A stretch of 64,000 bases of DNA. It comes from Gordius sp. MW1 (lineage: Eukaryota; Nematomorpha; Gordioida; Gordea; Gordiidae). The position numbers and the translations under genes are program-made. Positions 51,001 through 61,900 of this stretch are shown here, in pieces. The stretch lies in the NCBI GenBank assembly GCA_964036665.1, contig OZ038530.1, positions 5,842,501 through 5,906,500 on the forward strand, given 5' to 3'. The notes beneath the pieces were generated by a model that worked only from the letters and a program-made list of their open reading frames with translations, made no database searches and was not told where the DNA came from. Within the stretch, counting starts at the first letter, position 1. Each line of letters starts with the position of its first letter.

Positions 51001-52516
51001 TGCCTTAAAAATGCCATCCAAATACATTTTATCTAAAAATTACATCTCATTCACAAATATGTGAATAAATGATGGATAGCCTAATTTAGTTTTTTAACAT
51101 TTATAACACCTTTATATAAAAATGAAAAAATACTATGTGAACCTATTAGACAAAAAAATTTTTTTCAAAACTTAGAATATTTCAATATTTAATTCGTGTT
51201 TTATTATTTGATTTAAATTTATAATATTAATATCATAATTCGTCGAATATCAATTTAAATATTTTTTAATTTTACCCAAATTGAAATCGAATACTAGTAA
51301 GACATGAACAGAAACTTACAAGGTAGTTATATATGTATACATATATGTATTTCTCACAAGGATGCAAACTATTTTAAAATGTCTGTTTTTGCATTATTAA
51401 AAATTCCTTTGAAACTAATCGCATATTTATTTTGGGAAAGCTAGCGGCTTTAATTCAGTATCACTATTTTGTATTATATTTACTATTTAAATTCATTTTT
51501 TATTCGGGGGCCCTTTTAAGAAATAGATGTATTACATTCATACTTTTATACAAAGAGAACTTCTGCTGAGGTATATTATTGCTTTTGGTAGTCGAGTTTA
51601 AACTTCGTTTATTTGAAATTAACACTAAATTTAAAAAAAATTGCTATTTAAAAATTCACTTTTATACAACCTTACTAAAGGTTAAAAACATTTTATTAGG
51701 AAACAAACCTGTAACTCTTAGCAAAATTGATAGGGTGTGAAAATAACAAAATATCTGATATGTATAAAATTATTAAAACAATGCTTTTAATATAAAATTG
51801 ATACCATTAGGATTAAAATAGCAAATATTTGATGTTAAAATTTAAAAAGTGTGTAGCAAAAATTATTTATAAATAAAATGTCGCACTAGATTATTTAGAA
51901 AGAGGGCATAAAAAATTATTGCTTACATCTTTATTAAGGTTTCATAGATAATCAAAGGATCTGCTGAAGATAGGTATGATTTAACTCCTTTAAAATCTAG
52001 ATTCAATATATTGTCCAGTATTTCGGAATGCAGGGACCCCTCAGAATCAACTTTCTCTAGTTTGTTTATATTTTGTTCATTACCTTCTTCATCTGCCATA
52101 TTATCAATTTGCATTTCTAATTTAGGCGGAGGCTCACTTTCAACATTCATCCTACTTATGTTTTCACTTTTAGGAAATTGAAAGACTTGATCTAGAGGAC
52201 TTTGCATATTAATATCATCTAGTTCTGGTCTTTCTGATTTTAAGTTAGTGGCCGTTTCATCGGGAAGCTCCTTTCTTGATTTACTTTGATCATGCGTCAT
52301 TGATTGTTCCGAAACACATTTTAATTTCTCAGTTGCCGTAAAGTTATGTTCTTGGCCTAAGCCTCGTAAGTTTTCGTAAATTGAGTTTGTCTTTATAACC
52401 TCTTTGAAATCGTCTCCCAATACACAATTTAAACCGACAACTGTTCCCTTAATGCCTCTTTTTGACATGTTTTTTATATCGTTTAATTCATTTTTAGTAA
52501 CATTAAATTCACTCAT
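45095..52516 (-). CDS. PSMD5: PSMD5-like 26S proteasome assembly chaperone
   Basis: PSMD5 (S5B) is an armadillo/HEAT-repeat chaperone that binds the proteasome base during 19S assembly. Eight exons join in phase to 656 aa: 52516-51927, 49403-49265, 48507-48376, 48334-48230, 48063-47811, 47662-47456, 47368-47262, 45532-45095. Matching segments include ITLQCLIQLAQTAEVELF, LGLFDHLLNELQTADIW, KKGVIDILDGML, SLITFYGHLIYSKPAHL, ALGTWLTNDDSD, ECIGALLTISPHP, RLTEEWFRAIFPPKL and LFKVLLSWPTWGHKYI. The first ~160 residues are an acidic, low-complexity extension not expected for the family (human is about 504 aa). Starting at M140 (MADEEGNEQ) would give 517 aa, near the usual length. The sequence is strongly diverged but unbroken. 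The largest intron (2.5 kb) follows exon 1. Confidence 0.87.
46548..46690. mobile_element. CATGGGCGTAGCC-family MITE fragment in a PSMD5 intron
   Basis: ATGGGCGTAGCCAGCATAGG starts a copy with AGGGAGGCA and AGGGAGGGCAAAATG. No right terminus is clear. It lies in the 1.7-kb last intron of the PSMD5-like gene. Confidence 0.5.
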
Positions 52517-52780
52517 TATTTATAAATTAAATGTATACATATTGACAACACATAAACAAGTTGTAGAATTATGTGTTCTATTAATATTAGTTTGTATTAG
52601 CTTATTTACGGGTTACAATAGCTTTATAAGTTAAATCTCGTTTTTAAATTTATGATGCAGCATTTCAAAAATGTTTTCAAATATTTTAATATTGTAAATT
52701 TCCAGATAAGTTTGCACAAAGCGCTGACAGGTGAGAACTAACATTAATTACATTGCAGGATTTGAGTTGTGATCTTGGTG

Positions 52781-52972
52781 TCACAGTAAATTTATTGAAC
52801 TTGTCCGCGCATGAAGCATAGAAACATGTATGTATGTATGTATGTTGTTAAACAAACAAAGCAGCAGCACCAAGGCGACTACTGTGACGGGAATGAATGA
52901 ATTGTAGAAGGGGAAATCATTGATTTTCCTCCTCTTGGATTTCCCCTTTCTCTCGTTATTAGAGGTCGTCAT
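52781..52972 (-). CDS. Hypothetical small membrane protein
   Basis: This ATG-initiated frame encodes 63 aa with a basic N-terminus (ERKGKSKRRK), then a clear hydrophobic segment (FIPVTVVALVLLLCLF, about residues 26-41) and a short tail. The layout is that of a small type II membrane protein, and base composition is less AT-rich than the surroundings. A TATG microsatellite falls in the coding part. It lies about 270 bp upstream of the PSMD5-like start on the same strand, so it could also be a 5' leader frame. Not recognised. Confidence 0.3.
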   Translation of the reverse strand: MTTSNNERKGKSKRRKINDFPFYNSFIPVTVVALVLLLCLFNNIHTYIHVSMLHARTSSINLL

Positions 52973-53838
52973 ATTTCATCCACCAGTAACTAATTAGAAT
53001 GAAAACTCTGAAATTTAACGGTGTTAATGTTTTAAAGTCTAATATTTTGTAACTAGTTCCTTCCGTCAAAATCGATAAATTATATTGATCAATGATAAAT
53101 GGATGTTGATGGTCGAAGGGTGTGGATAGTACCAACTATGCCTTTTCAAAATATAAAGATCAATGCCATTACAAATTATAAAGATATTTTGTGTAATAAT
53201 ATATAAAATTGGCGAAACGGACGCATAATACCCCTTTGTTGTCTGTTAGATTATGGAAGGCAATCGTCAAATTGTATAGATTACCACACATCAATGGGTT
53301 AATTTTCAACCTAGAAGCATAATGTGAATTATTGATTTTTTGCTTTGTGAGCCTTTGAAAAAAGACTTCGAAATAAAAGTGGTGCTTAGAATCCCCTCAT
53401 TTTTCAACCCACACTAAAATTTCAACATCAAGTTAGAATTCCCATTCCATTCTCATCTCATAAATACAGGGTATGGAAAATGACTATTCGTCAATTGCAA
53501 ATTGTAAGAAGTTTTATATTATAATAAATTTTAATGAATATATATAAAACCTTGTTAGCCTATAATACAAATTTCAAATGAATAAATCCCCTTTAAAAGT
53601 ATTATATTTTAAATTAGGTATATAAATTCCTTGTATTAAAATTCATCCTTATTAATAATTGATCCTAAGTTTTTTCTAACCTTACCGTTAAAAGCGCAAC
53701 TTTTATTTGCTTACTTACGCTTGACCATAGGACAAAAAGAAGGAGACGGGTTAAAACTATTTAGCTGCTTTTGTATACAGAACATATTAAAACTTTATAA
53801 AAATTTAATTGAGACGAAGGCGTTTTGGTAATATGCAT
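52973..53838. other. AT-rich intergenic DNA
   Basis: No gene was seen. The right edge holds ATATGCAT (53831-53838), the left target duplication of the next element. Confidence 0.4.
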
Positions 53839-53854
53839 TAGAGACCTGCACGGC

Positions 53855-54549
53855 TCTGCAAAATTGAATTTTATCGGCCCGATCCGAGCCAGTACCTTTT
53901 TTTTATTTTTTGCCCGAGCCCCCGAGCCCGATTTGTTTTTTTCCCTCAGGCCCCGACCCCGAGCGACCCCGAGCCCGGCCAGACTTTTGTAAAAATGTAA
54001 ATTTGTACCAATTTTATTTCAAAAGTTTATTTATAAATATATTACGATACTGAAAATTTCAGATACAAAAAAAATTATGTAGGGGGTGGCGTTCTTAATT
54101 CAAGTTCAATCAAATCCAAACCCCCCTCGCCCTTCCTCCTAATATTTGTATGTTGATAATAAATACCCCTAATAATAAATCATACTCACTCTATTGTTCA
54201 AAATAGCTACCATTATTTTTGCTAAGCTTAATCTACACACTCTATTGTTTTAAATATTTCATCCTCACTCATAGTCAAAGTCATACATAGCATAGATAGA
54301 CCCACACTGCTAACCAAGAAATTAATATGAGGTGGTGGGGGGGGGGTAGTAAAATTCTAAATATTTATTTGTAGGGGGATTATCTTGTATTGTAATTATA
54401 TTTTGGATTTATATTTATTCAAATTTTTTTTCGGGCCTCGGGTCAAGCTGGCCCATCAGGCCCGACCCAAGCCCCCCGAGCCCGGCCCGGCCCGACGGGC
54501 TTTCTGGCCGGGCTCAGGCCGGGTCTCGGACGGCCCGTGCAGGGCTCTA
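53855..54549. mobile_element. Inner hAT-type MITE, 695 bp, inserted in the terminus of the outer one
   Basis: TGCACGGC, eight bases from inside the outer element's own terminal repeat, is duplicated at 53847-53854 and 54550-54557. The right end is, reversed, TAGAGCCCTGCACGGGCC; the left terminus has lost about eight bases (TCTGCAAAATTG). The interior is rich in GAGCCCGA and GGCCCG words at both ends with an AT-rich centre. An 83-aa frame over the right end is an artefact. Confidence 0.85.
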
Positions 54550-55210
54550 TGCACGGCCCTACCCGCGGGCCGGGCTTGGACGGGCTTTTGCCTAAAATTA
54601 AAACAATGGGCCGGGCCTGGACGGGCTGTAATATAACTTAACGGGCTCGGGCCAGGCCTAGATATATTTAAGGCCCGTTAAAAGCCCGTTACAGAATTAA
54701 TTAGATTTAGTATAAAAGAAGGTGTTTTTACAATGTTCTATTATATTTATTCTATATATATAAATTAACAAGGAGAGTTAGATTTTATTTCCATCTTAGG
54801 TATATCTCTACCTGCATTATAAATATTAAAAATATTCATACACAATGCAATGATCCCATGGGCATAGCCAATTTAAATTAGAGGGGGGGGCAGTTTAGGT
54901 AGGACTAAAAATGTTTTTTAGATTAAGAATTTTTGTGTGGGGAAGGCAGATATTTATAACCTCTAGTAATATTGACCGAATTAATTTAATATTATGTAAG
55001 ATTATTTATATATATACTCATCAAAAAATTTAAAAACAAATTTTAAAATTTATTTCATCAAGTTTTGTAAAATATCACTGTTTTTTTATTTTTTATCAAT
55101 AAATTAAAAATAAAAAATGGTGGAAAAACAAAGAAGCCAAGTAACTTTATTAAAAACATTATAACCTTAAATAAGGGGTTTAAAAGTATATTTGGCTTAT
55201 ATTATATGTA

Positions 55211-56138
55211 GGGGAGACCGGGGCTAGTCGTAGCCCGGGGTTACTATTATCTTTCTAATTATTCTTGAAAATAATAATGATACTAAATCAAAATTTAAAC
55301 CATATGTGTTTTTCCACAAGGAATAAGTAAAAAAATTTTTGCTTAAAAAAAAAAAATTTAAATTTTTATTGAGAAAAAACGATTTTTTGGGGCTATTAGT
55401 AGCCTTGACAAAATTTTTCATTTTGCACATAGAATTTTTTGGCTGTATATTTTGGATTAATTTAATTTTTATCTTATAAAGGGAGATTTTTTATATAAAA
55501 ACCGTCTAATGATTAAATCTTTATATGCAATATAACATCTTAAATTATTAATTGTTTATAAAAATAGGGGCCGGGGCTAGTCGGAGATGGGGTATTGCTA
55601 GCCATTTTTCATTGTGTCTTACAAATGACAAGATTTGAAAAATCAAAAAATGTTTTTTAATAATCTAACTTAGTGTTATTTGGAATAGAAATAGACTATG
55701 GTTATACATTATAAAACGACTAAAAGTTTTTTTCCATTGATAAATCCGTCTTTTAAGTGTTCCTAAGTCAGATTGTCATCTTGACCCTTTTTTTTGTTTT
55801 ATATAAAATACAATCATATTACATTTGCATTTTCTACATTTTTAATGAAACAATCTTTTTATTGATTTGAGTTAGCCTTAGCATACACTAATAAGAAGTG
55901 AAAACGTCACAGTTAATCTATCGGCTATGACTAGCACCGGGCATTTTTAAAAATTTTTGGATTTTTGTTTTTTAAACTTAATTTGTGAGAAAACTATTAC
56001 TTATTTCCCTCCAAATTTTTTTCCTATAGTAAAAATAAACATTAAAAATATATTCCAACAAAAAAATTGGCAAAATAAATTTTAATTTTTTTTAAACGCG
56101 ATTTAATTTTTTATGGCTAAAGTAGCCCCGGTCTCCCC
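55211..56138. mobile_element. TA-flanked MITE, 928 bp, copy 1
   Basis: Termini GGGGAGACCGGGGCTA and, reversed, the same 16 bases form the inverted repeat. TA flanks both sides, and the outer hAT copy rejoins across it with a single TA when compared with 36421. Inside, GGGGCTAxxxGTAGCC-like hairpins recur several times. The TA duplication suggests a Tc1/mariner-like source. A 68-aa frame inside is an artefact. Confidence 0.87.
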
Positions 56139-56425
56139 TATCCCGAACTGCCACTTGTCTCCCTGTAGGTCGCCTCTTAAAAGATAGAAGATCTCGTCTG
56201 ATCGAAAATTATTAATTTTTTATTTTTAAAATATTTTTATTAACATTTTTAACATATGAGTAAAAAAATTAAACAAAAAAATATAAAATATTCCGGGCGG
56301 GGCTCGGGCTTTGTAAACAATTAGCGGGCCGGGCCCGGTCTTATAATTTAATATTGTGACGGGTCCTGGCCGGGCCGGGCTTGTAAATTTTCTAAACAGG
56401 CCCGTTGCAGGTTTCTAATATGCAT

Positions 56426-58936
56426 GGTAATTTTGCCGTTCTTGAACCGTAAAAGGCAAATTATGTTTATAAGAAACAGACGATGTGCAAAATGTTTTTC
56501 CTAAATAGCTTAATATTTCAATTGCAATGTGATTAGCTTATAATTTAATTTCGGCAAATTCAATGTTATTTTTAATTTTAGAATCCAATTTATGACTATT
56601 TATTCTCAGCAGTTAGAAAAGATCAATGATTTTAAATTTATAGGATAAACTCTTTTAGTCCTTAATTTTTTAGGTATTTTACTCAACCATTTAACCCTTG
56701 CCCGAATGGAACCGATGTGTTTGCATTCTCATTTAAAGCGTCGTTAAGGTTTCATATTGATCTAACCTTGAGTTCGATCCCACAATTATTCCATTTTTAC
56801 CTTACCCTAAAGTCATAGTAAATGTTGATTTTAGATTGGTCCAAAGTTTGACATATTTGACACCCTTCTAATTTATATTATCGAATGGTTATATCGAATA
56901 CTTAACCATTATTTTTAAATCAACTTTTTGCAACCATTTGTCTACATTTTTCATCATCGCCTCCTCATATAAGGACTATGTTCTTAAAGCTATTTAAGCT
57001 CAGGCTACAGTCTTTCCAAGTCATAATTTTGCAGCCTGAACTGCACTTGGACCAAATTTTACATTTTCAGGCTGCCCTCAACCCGATTTAAATTATTATT
57101 AACACAAACTTAAATTCAAGGGAAAATATAAAATTTTTGGTCCAAAAAAACAACATTAAATTTGAGACCCTATTTTTCAAAACAAATGCAGAATTTCGTT
57201 TTTACGGTTATATTTTAGTTTGGAGGCTAATAAAAATTTGTCCATATACCCGTTAGAAAATTATTATTTACCCTACTTTGACCTAGTTGGCCTTAATAAT
57301 CTTAAATTTCCAAGTCAAGTTTAAGTAGGGAAGATTCAGTAGCTGGCGCAGAACTTTAGCACGGGCATATTATCAGTATTCTTAATGCATCAATAATATT
57401 TTATCAATATTAATTGAGGCTTTTAATTAAAAAGTGTCTTTAGTTCCTTTTGACTAGCATTATATAATATAATAGACCGGGTTTGTTCGTCAAATTATTT
57501 CCGAATGGTCGAGTCAGGTCCTACATGCTGTCTGTTCATGTTTTAAAGGCAAAATCAATATACTTGAATTTTTGTATTTAAAGATTTAACAAGTAAAATA
57601 ACGGAACGCGTACTTGCCATCCTTAGTAACATACAAAATTATTGCATGTCCATTTTCGAAAAAAATAATGCGAATTGCATATTGTTTTTTAACTCAAAGA
57701 ATTTGGAAATATAAATTTAACCAAGTTATAATTAAAATCAAAATTATTACCGTTTTGAAAGCATTAAATTTAAGCATCATTGATATATACGTAAGGATGA
57801 TATTTTAACTATTCATAATATATTCCATTAAAAACATTGATTTTATTTTTTTTATGTATACAACAAATAAATTATCTATACGTTTAGCAAACTTATTATA
57901 AATATATAAATTATGTTTAAACAAGGACAATTCCCTAGGGAAGAGAGTATAGGATTTTTATCCCACAAAAAAAGAATGAAGTTGGATAAGATAAACATTT
58001 TAAATTAATGTTGATTATATAAAAAGAAGGCACCCTTTTTAGTAAATATACTAATTTTTAGCATGAACGTAGAGTTAGAGGGGGGGGGGGGGTCAATAAC
58101 GATTTAGGGTGGGGCAAAATAATACTTTTTGAAGTTTTAGCCATGTTTAAATTGAATTTAAAAAAAAATTGGATTTAAAGGGGGGGGGCAGCGCCCCTCC
58201 CTGCCTCTGGCTACCCCCATGGTTTTTAGGGGTTAAAATTTCTGTTCGGTCAATATTATTTCAATATAGTAGGCCATTAAAAACTTTTTGTTAGACGTAT
58301 TGTCTAGACACTATTAATTGTAATTCATTTTGCTTTTTGCTTGTATTCATTTTACATAGTAAATAATAATTGAACTAAGTGATGATAACCTTGGGGCGAG
58401 TAAATAAATCGGTTTAACATTAAATGTTTTTATTTCTTGATACTTAAACTAATTGGAAATGTTAAGTGCTTTCTTTCAACAACCTAATTTGTATTGCGGT
58501 ATTTCAAAGCTTTGTCATTATGCACATGGTTGTTATTTTCATTGGTAAACTCATTATTATTTTAATCATTTTAAATTACATATGCTTAGGCTTTCAATTA
58601 TTTTTTAGCCTGATATATTGTATATTATTATCTCGTTTAGCTAAAGATCATAAATGAGGCACCACCAAATTATTTTTACTCATAACGAGCGCTGGTCACC
58701 ATTTTAGGACCCAAACATCCGCCACATCCTCGCTTAAATGAAGGCTACCAAAGCGTTGTCGTTAAAATCGATTTCTTATCGGAAATTAACTTAGGGTACA
58801 CCAAAACCATCCACAAGCGCGTACCATCGTTGAGTTTCATTGGATACTTTACAATATGTTCTAATGCTCTAGTCTGGGATAATGAAGTTATTGTAATTTT
58901 CAACTTTCTCGGATAATCAGATTTTACTTACACAAA
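56426..58936. other. Intergenic DNA upstream of the exchanger gene
   Basis: A decayed CATGGGCGTAGCC-family copy spans about 58060-58225 (a G run, then CTGGCTACCCCCATGG). Frames at 57614 and 58466 are AT-driven and hydrophobic and are not called. Positions 58680-58930 have normal complexity and probably include the exchanger promoter and 5' UTR. Confidence 0.45.
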
Positions 58937-61900
58937 ATGTCGACGTGGCCGGCCTTGGAAAGTAGTTCTGGGCCAAAGCCTCGAAAGAAGGGAGGACTTT
59001 CATTTACCCGAATCGCCTTTCAAATTCTCATTTTACACGTGTTCTACGAGTTTAAGCCGACCCTAGCATTTTTTGATAGCAAAAAATCCTCCATCCACAT
59101 CATACAGGATGAAAGCACCAAAAGCAAAGATACCCGCTACAAAGTGGCCGATATCAACTATCATCATGTAGAGAAACCTTTCATGCTATCTGTTTGGATT
59201 TTGATAGCCAGTTTTGCCAAAATTGGTAATTGATTTTTTTTTATTTATAAATGTGTTTTTGTTAATTTGATCAAGAAGATAATTTAAATTTTGTTATTTT
59301 ATTTTGCCAACGCATTTTATTAAATGTTCCTAAGTTGTTTATCTTATCTAGAACAATACATATTGCCGATGCTAATATCTAATTATTGTTAATTATTTTA
59401 TAACCTTGATTTTAGTTGAAGGACAGAAAAATTAAGTAGATTTTATAATTAAATTGATTAGCTCCCATTAGGCGAAGCAAAATTAATATGGAATAATTAA
59501 ATTGTAATTAATTATTGGCGTTGCATATTATCGCATATACTTATGGGCACACAGTTTTATCTAAAGAAACGGGGGTACATTTTTATATAATAAAGATTTT
59601 CACTTAAAAGAAAAACAAAAAAGTTTTAAAATTATATACTGTCCCTGGTAAGAACCTTTTGTGGCATGTAACTATACTGTAGAGTAATGTTTCAAAATGT
59701 TTAGAACAAACAGGTCTTGGTTGACATTTTGAAATGGAAACACTTGCTTTAACATATAGCGCCATGAGTGACCTATTTTAAGTATGAAAAAACTCCTCTT
59801 TCCTTTCTTCAGCTTTTTATTGATACATTGTCATTTCTAATCATCGTAAACTAATTTTATATGAATAAATATAGAAAAGGAAGCTACACTTACCACTGTG
59901 GGAGTTGCTCCGAACCCCATTTGCACTAAGAAAATAAAATTATTATTAGAAAGTAGTTATAAAATAAATAATTATTTAGTCGAGGCTTCTACCTGCTTTA
60001 TAAAACCTTTTTCCTGTGTAAAGTTTTTATTTGTGCTAAACAATGATCGATTTAACAACACTAATGAATTAAAAAATATTTATATACTTTAAGATTAATT
60101 TAAATACAATTTTTAAAATTTTACAAGAATACATGGATTGGTTTTTAAACAAATGTTGAAACAAAAAGTAAAGGGGAAAAATCGCTTAATGTACATGTTA
60201 CTCGTCCAAAATTTATTTTACCAAATAAATTAATATTCAAAAAATATTTGATTATTATTGTTAATTTAAACATAATATCTATCAACCTAACCATTATTAA
60301 AAATTTCTCCTTATATATCTAGGGGAATATTTATAGTAACAAAGAGGGAGGGGTTATCCCGAAACCCCCTACCTTATGTACGCTAATGTACATATTAATA
60401 TCGATTTGACAAAACAATTAATATTTTTTGTCAGTTTTGTGACACTTATGTATCAAAAGTTATTGATTTTTTGAAGCCTTTCGGGAACAAGGCCCACCCA
60501 TGCTTTGCGATGTTTTTAATTTAGAGATGATAGTAAAAAGTATACATAGTAAAATATCTTGCTACCCTATTAGTTTTAAACCAATAATATATATACTATA
60601 ATATTTATTGCATTTTAGAGACTATGAAGAAGAATGTGTTACAATTAAGATGCATGAATATTTGAGAAATGCTTTTAATATGTGCTTCTTAGGGCGTAGC
60701 TAAGATTAATTAGTTGGTTTTGGGGTTGGCAATTTGCTAAAAAGCTATAACAATTTGAACCCCTCATTTTTTTAAAGTTTTAAAATACATTCTGAAGTTT
60801 GTGTTAATTTTAAAATTTGCCATATATCACTACAAGGTCTTACTAAAATAATTAGTAGACTGAACGTTGGAAAAATACGATATAATATTTAATCTAGGTA
60901 AGTATGAATTTTCAAAAGTTTCTAACTTTCGAACTTAAATTTGGTTTTGTTATTATAGGTAATTAATTGAAAATTGCAGACCAACTATTCTTTGACCATT
61001 CACCTAAATTTAAATCTAAAGGAACAATCATGTTTTACATTTTTAAAAATTATAGCTCCTTACTTGATCATTAAGGAAGACCGAGGCGAGGCTAGTCGTA
61101 GCTCGGAGTTCCTATTATCTTTGTCTCTTAAAATAATAATGAGATATGAGGAATACTTAAACAATATGTGTACTTTTTCACAAGGTATAATTAAAGAATT
61201 TTTGGCTTGGAAAAAATATAATTTAATATTTTTATAGAAGAAAAACGATTTTTCGGGGCTATTAGTAGCCTTGATAAATATTTATATTTTGCACAGATTT
61301 TTTGGCTCTATATTTTGGACTTACTTAAATTTTATCTTATAAAGGGATATCTTTTATATAAAAACCGTCTAATGATTAAATTTTTATTTACAATATAACA
61401 TGTTAACATTGTTTAAAAATAGGGGTCGGGGCTTGTCGGGAGGACTAGTGCTAGCCATTTTTTATTGTGCCATAAAGATTTAAATAACAAAAATTTTGTT
61501 TAAAAATCTAACTTAGTGAATTTGGAATAGAAATTGACTAAGATTATACATTTAAATACTACTAAAAGTTTTTTTCTATTGCAGAATCTGTCTTTTAAGT
61601 GTACTTAAGTCAGATTGTCATCTTAACCTTTTTTATTTGTATAATATAAAATACATATTACATTTGCATTTTGAAACAAAATTTTTATTGATTTGAGTTA
61701 GCAGCATACGCTAATAAGAAGTAAAAACGTCAGGGTTAATGTATCCCCCGCAAGGGCTATGATTAGCCCCGGACATTTTTAAAATTTTGGATTTTTTTCA
61801 ACTTAGTTTGTAAGAAAACTATTTCTATTTCCCTCCAAATTTTTTCCCTATTGAAAAATGGACCTTAAAAATATATTTCAACAAAAATTTGAAAAAATAA

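Larger units (their letters stand above)
53839..56417. mobile_element. hAT-type MITE (outer), 2.58 kb including two insertions
   Basis: It starts TAGAGACCTGCACGGC and ends, reversed, TAGAAACCTGCAACGGGCC; ATATGCAT flanks both sides exactly (53831-53838, 56418-56425). Without its insertions it aligns end to end with the reverse of the element at 36421 (CTAGATATA, TTAATTAGATTTAGTATAA, GACCTACAGGGA-like words). Two younger elements lie inside, and it shares with 36421 an old CATGGGC-family insertion near 54857. Confidence 0.9.

Noticed and set aside
52692..52760. A possible plus-strand 28-nt intron (GTGAGA with ACTAAC and TTGCAG)
   Set aside because: Signals are good but there are no coding exons on either side and 28 nt is below every other intron seen.
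58466..58657. 63-aa hydrophobic frame
   Set aside because: Ile/Leu/Phe-rich translation expected from AT-rich DNA, without other support.
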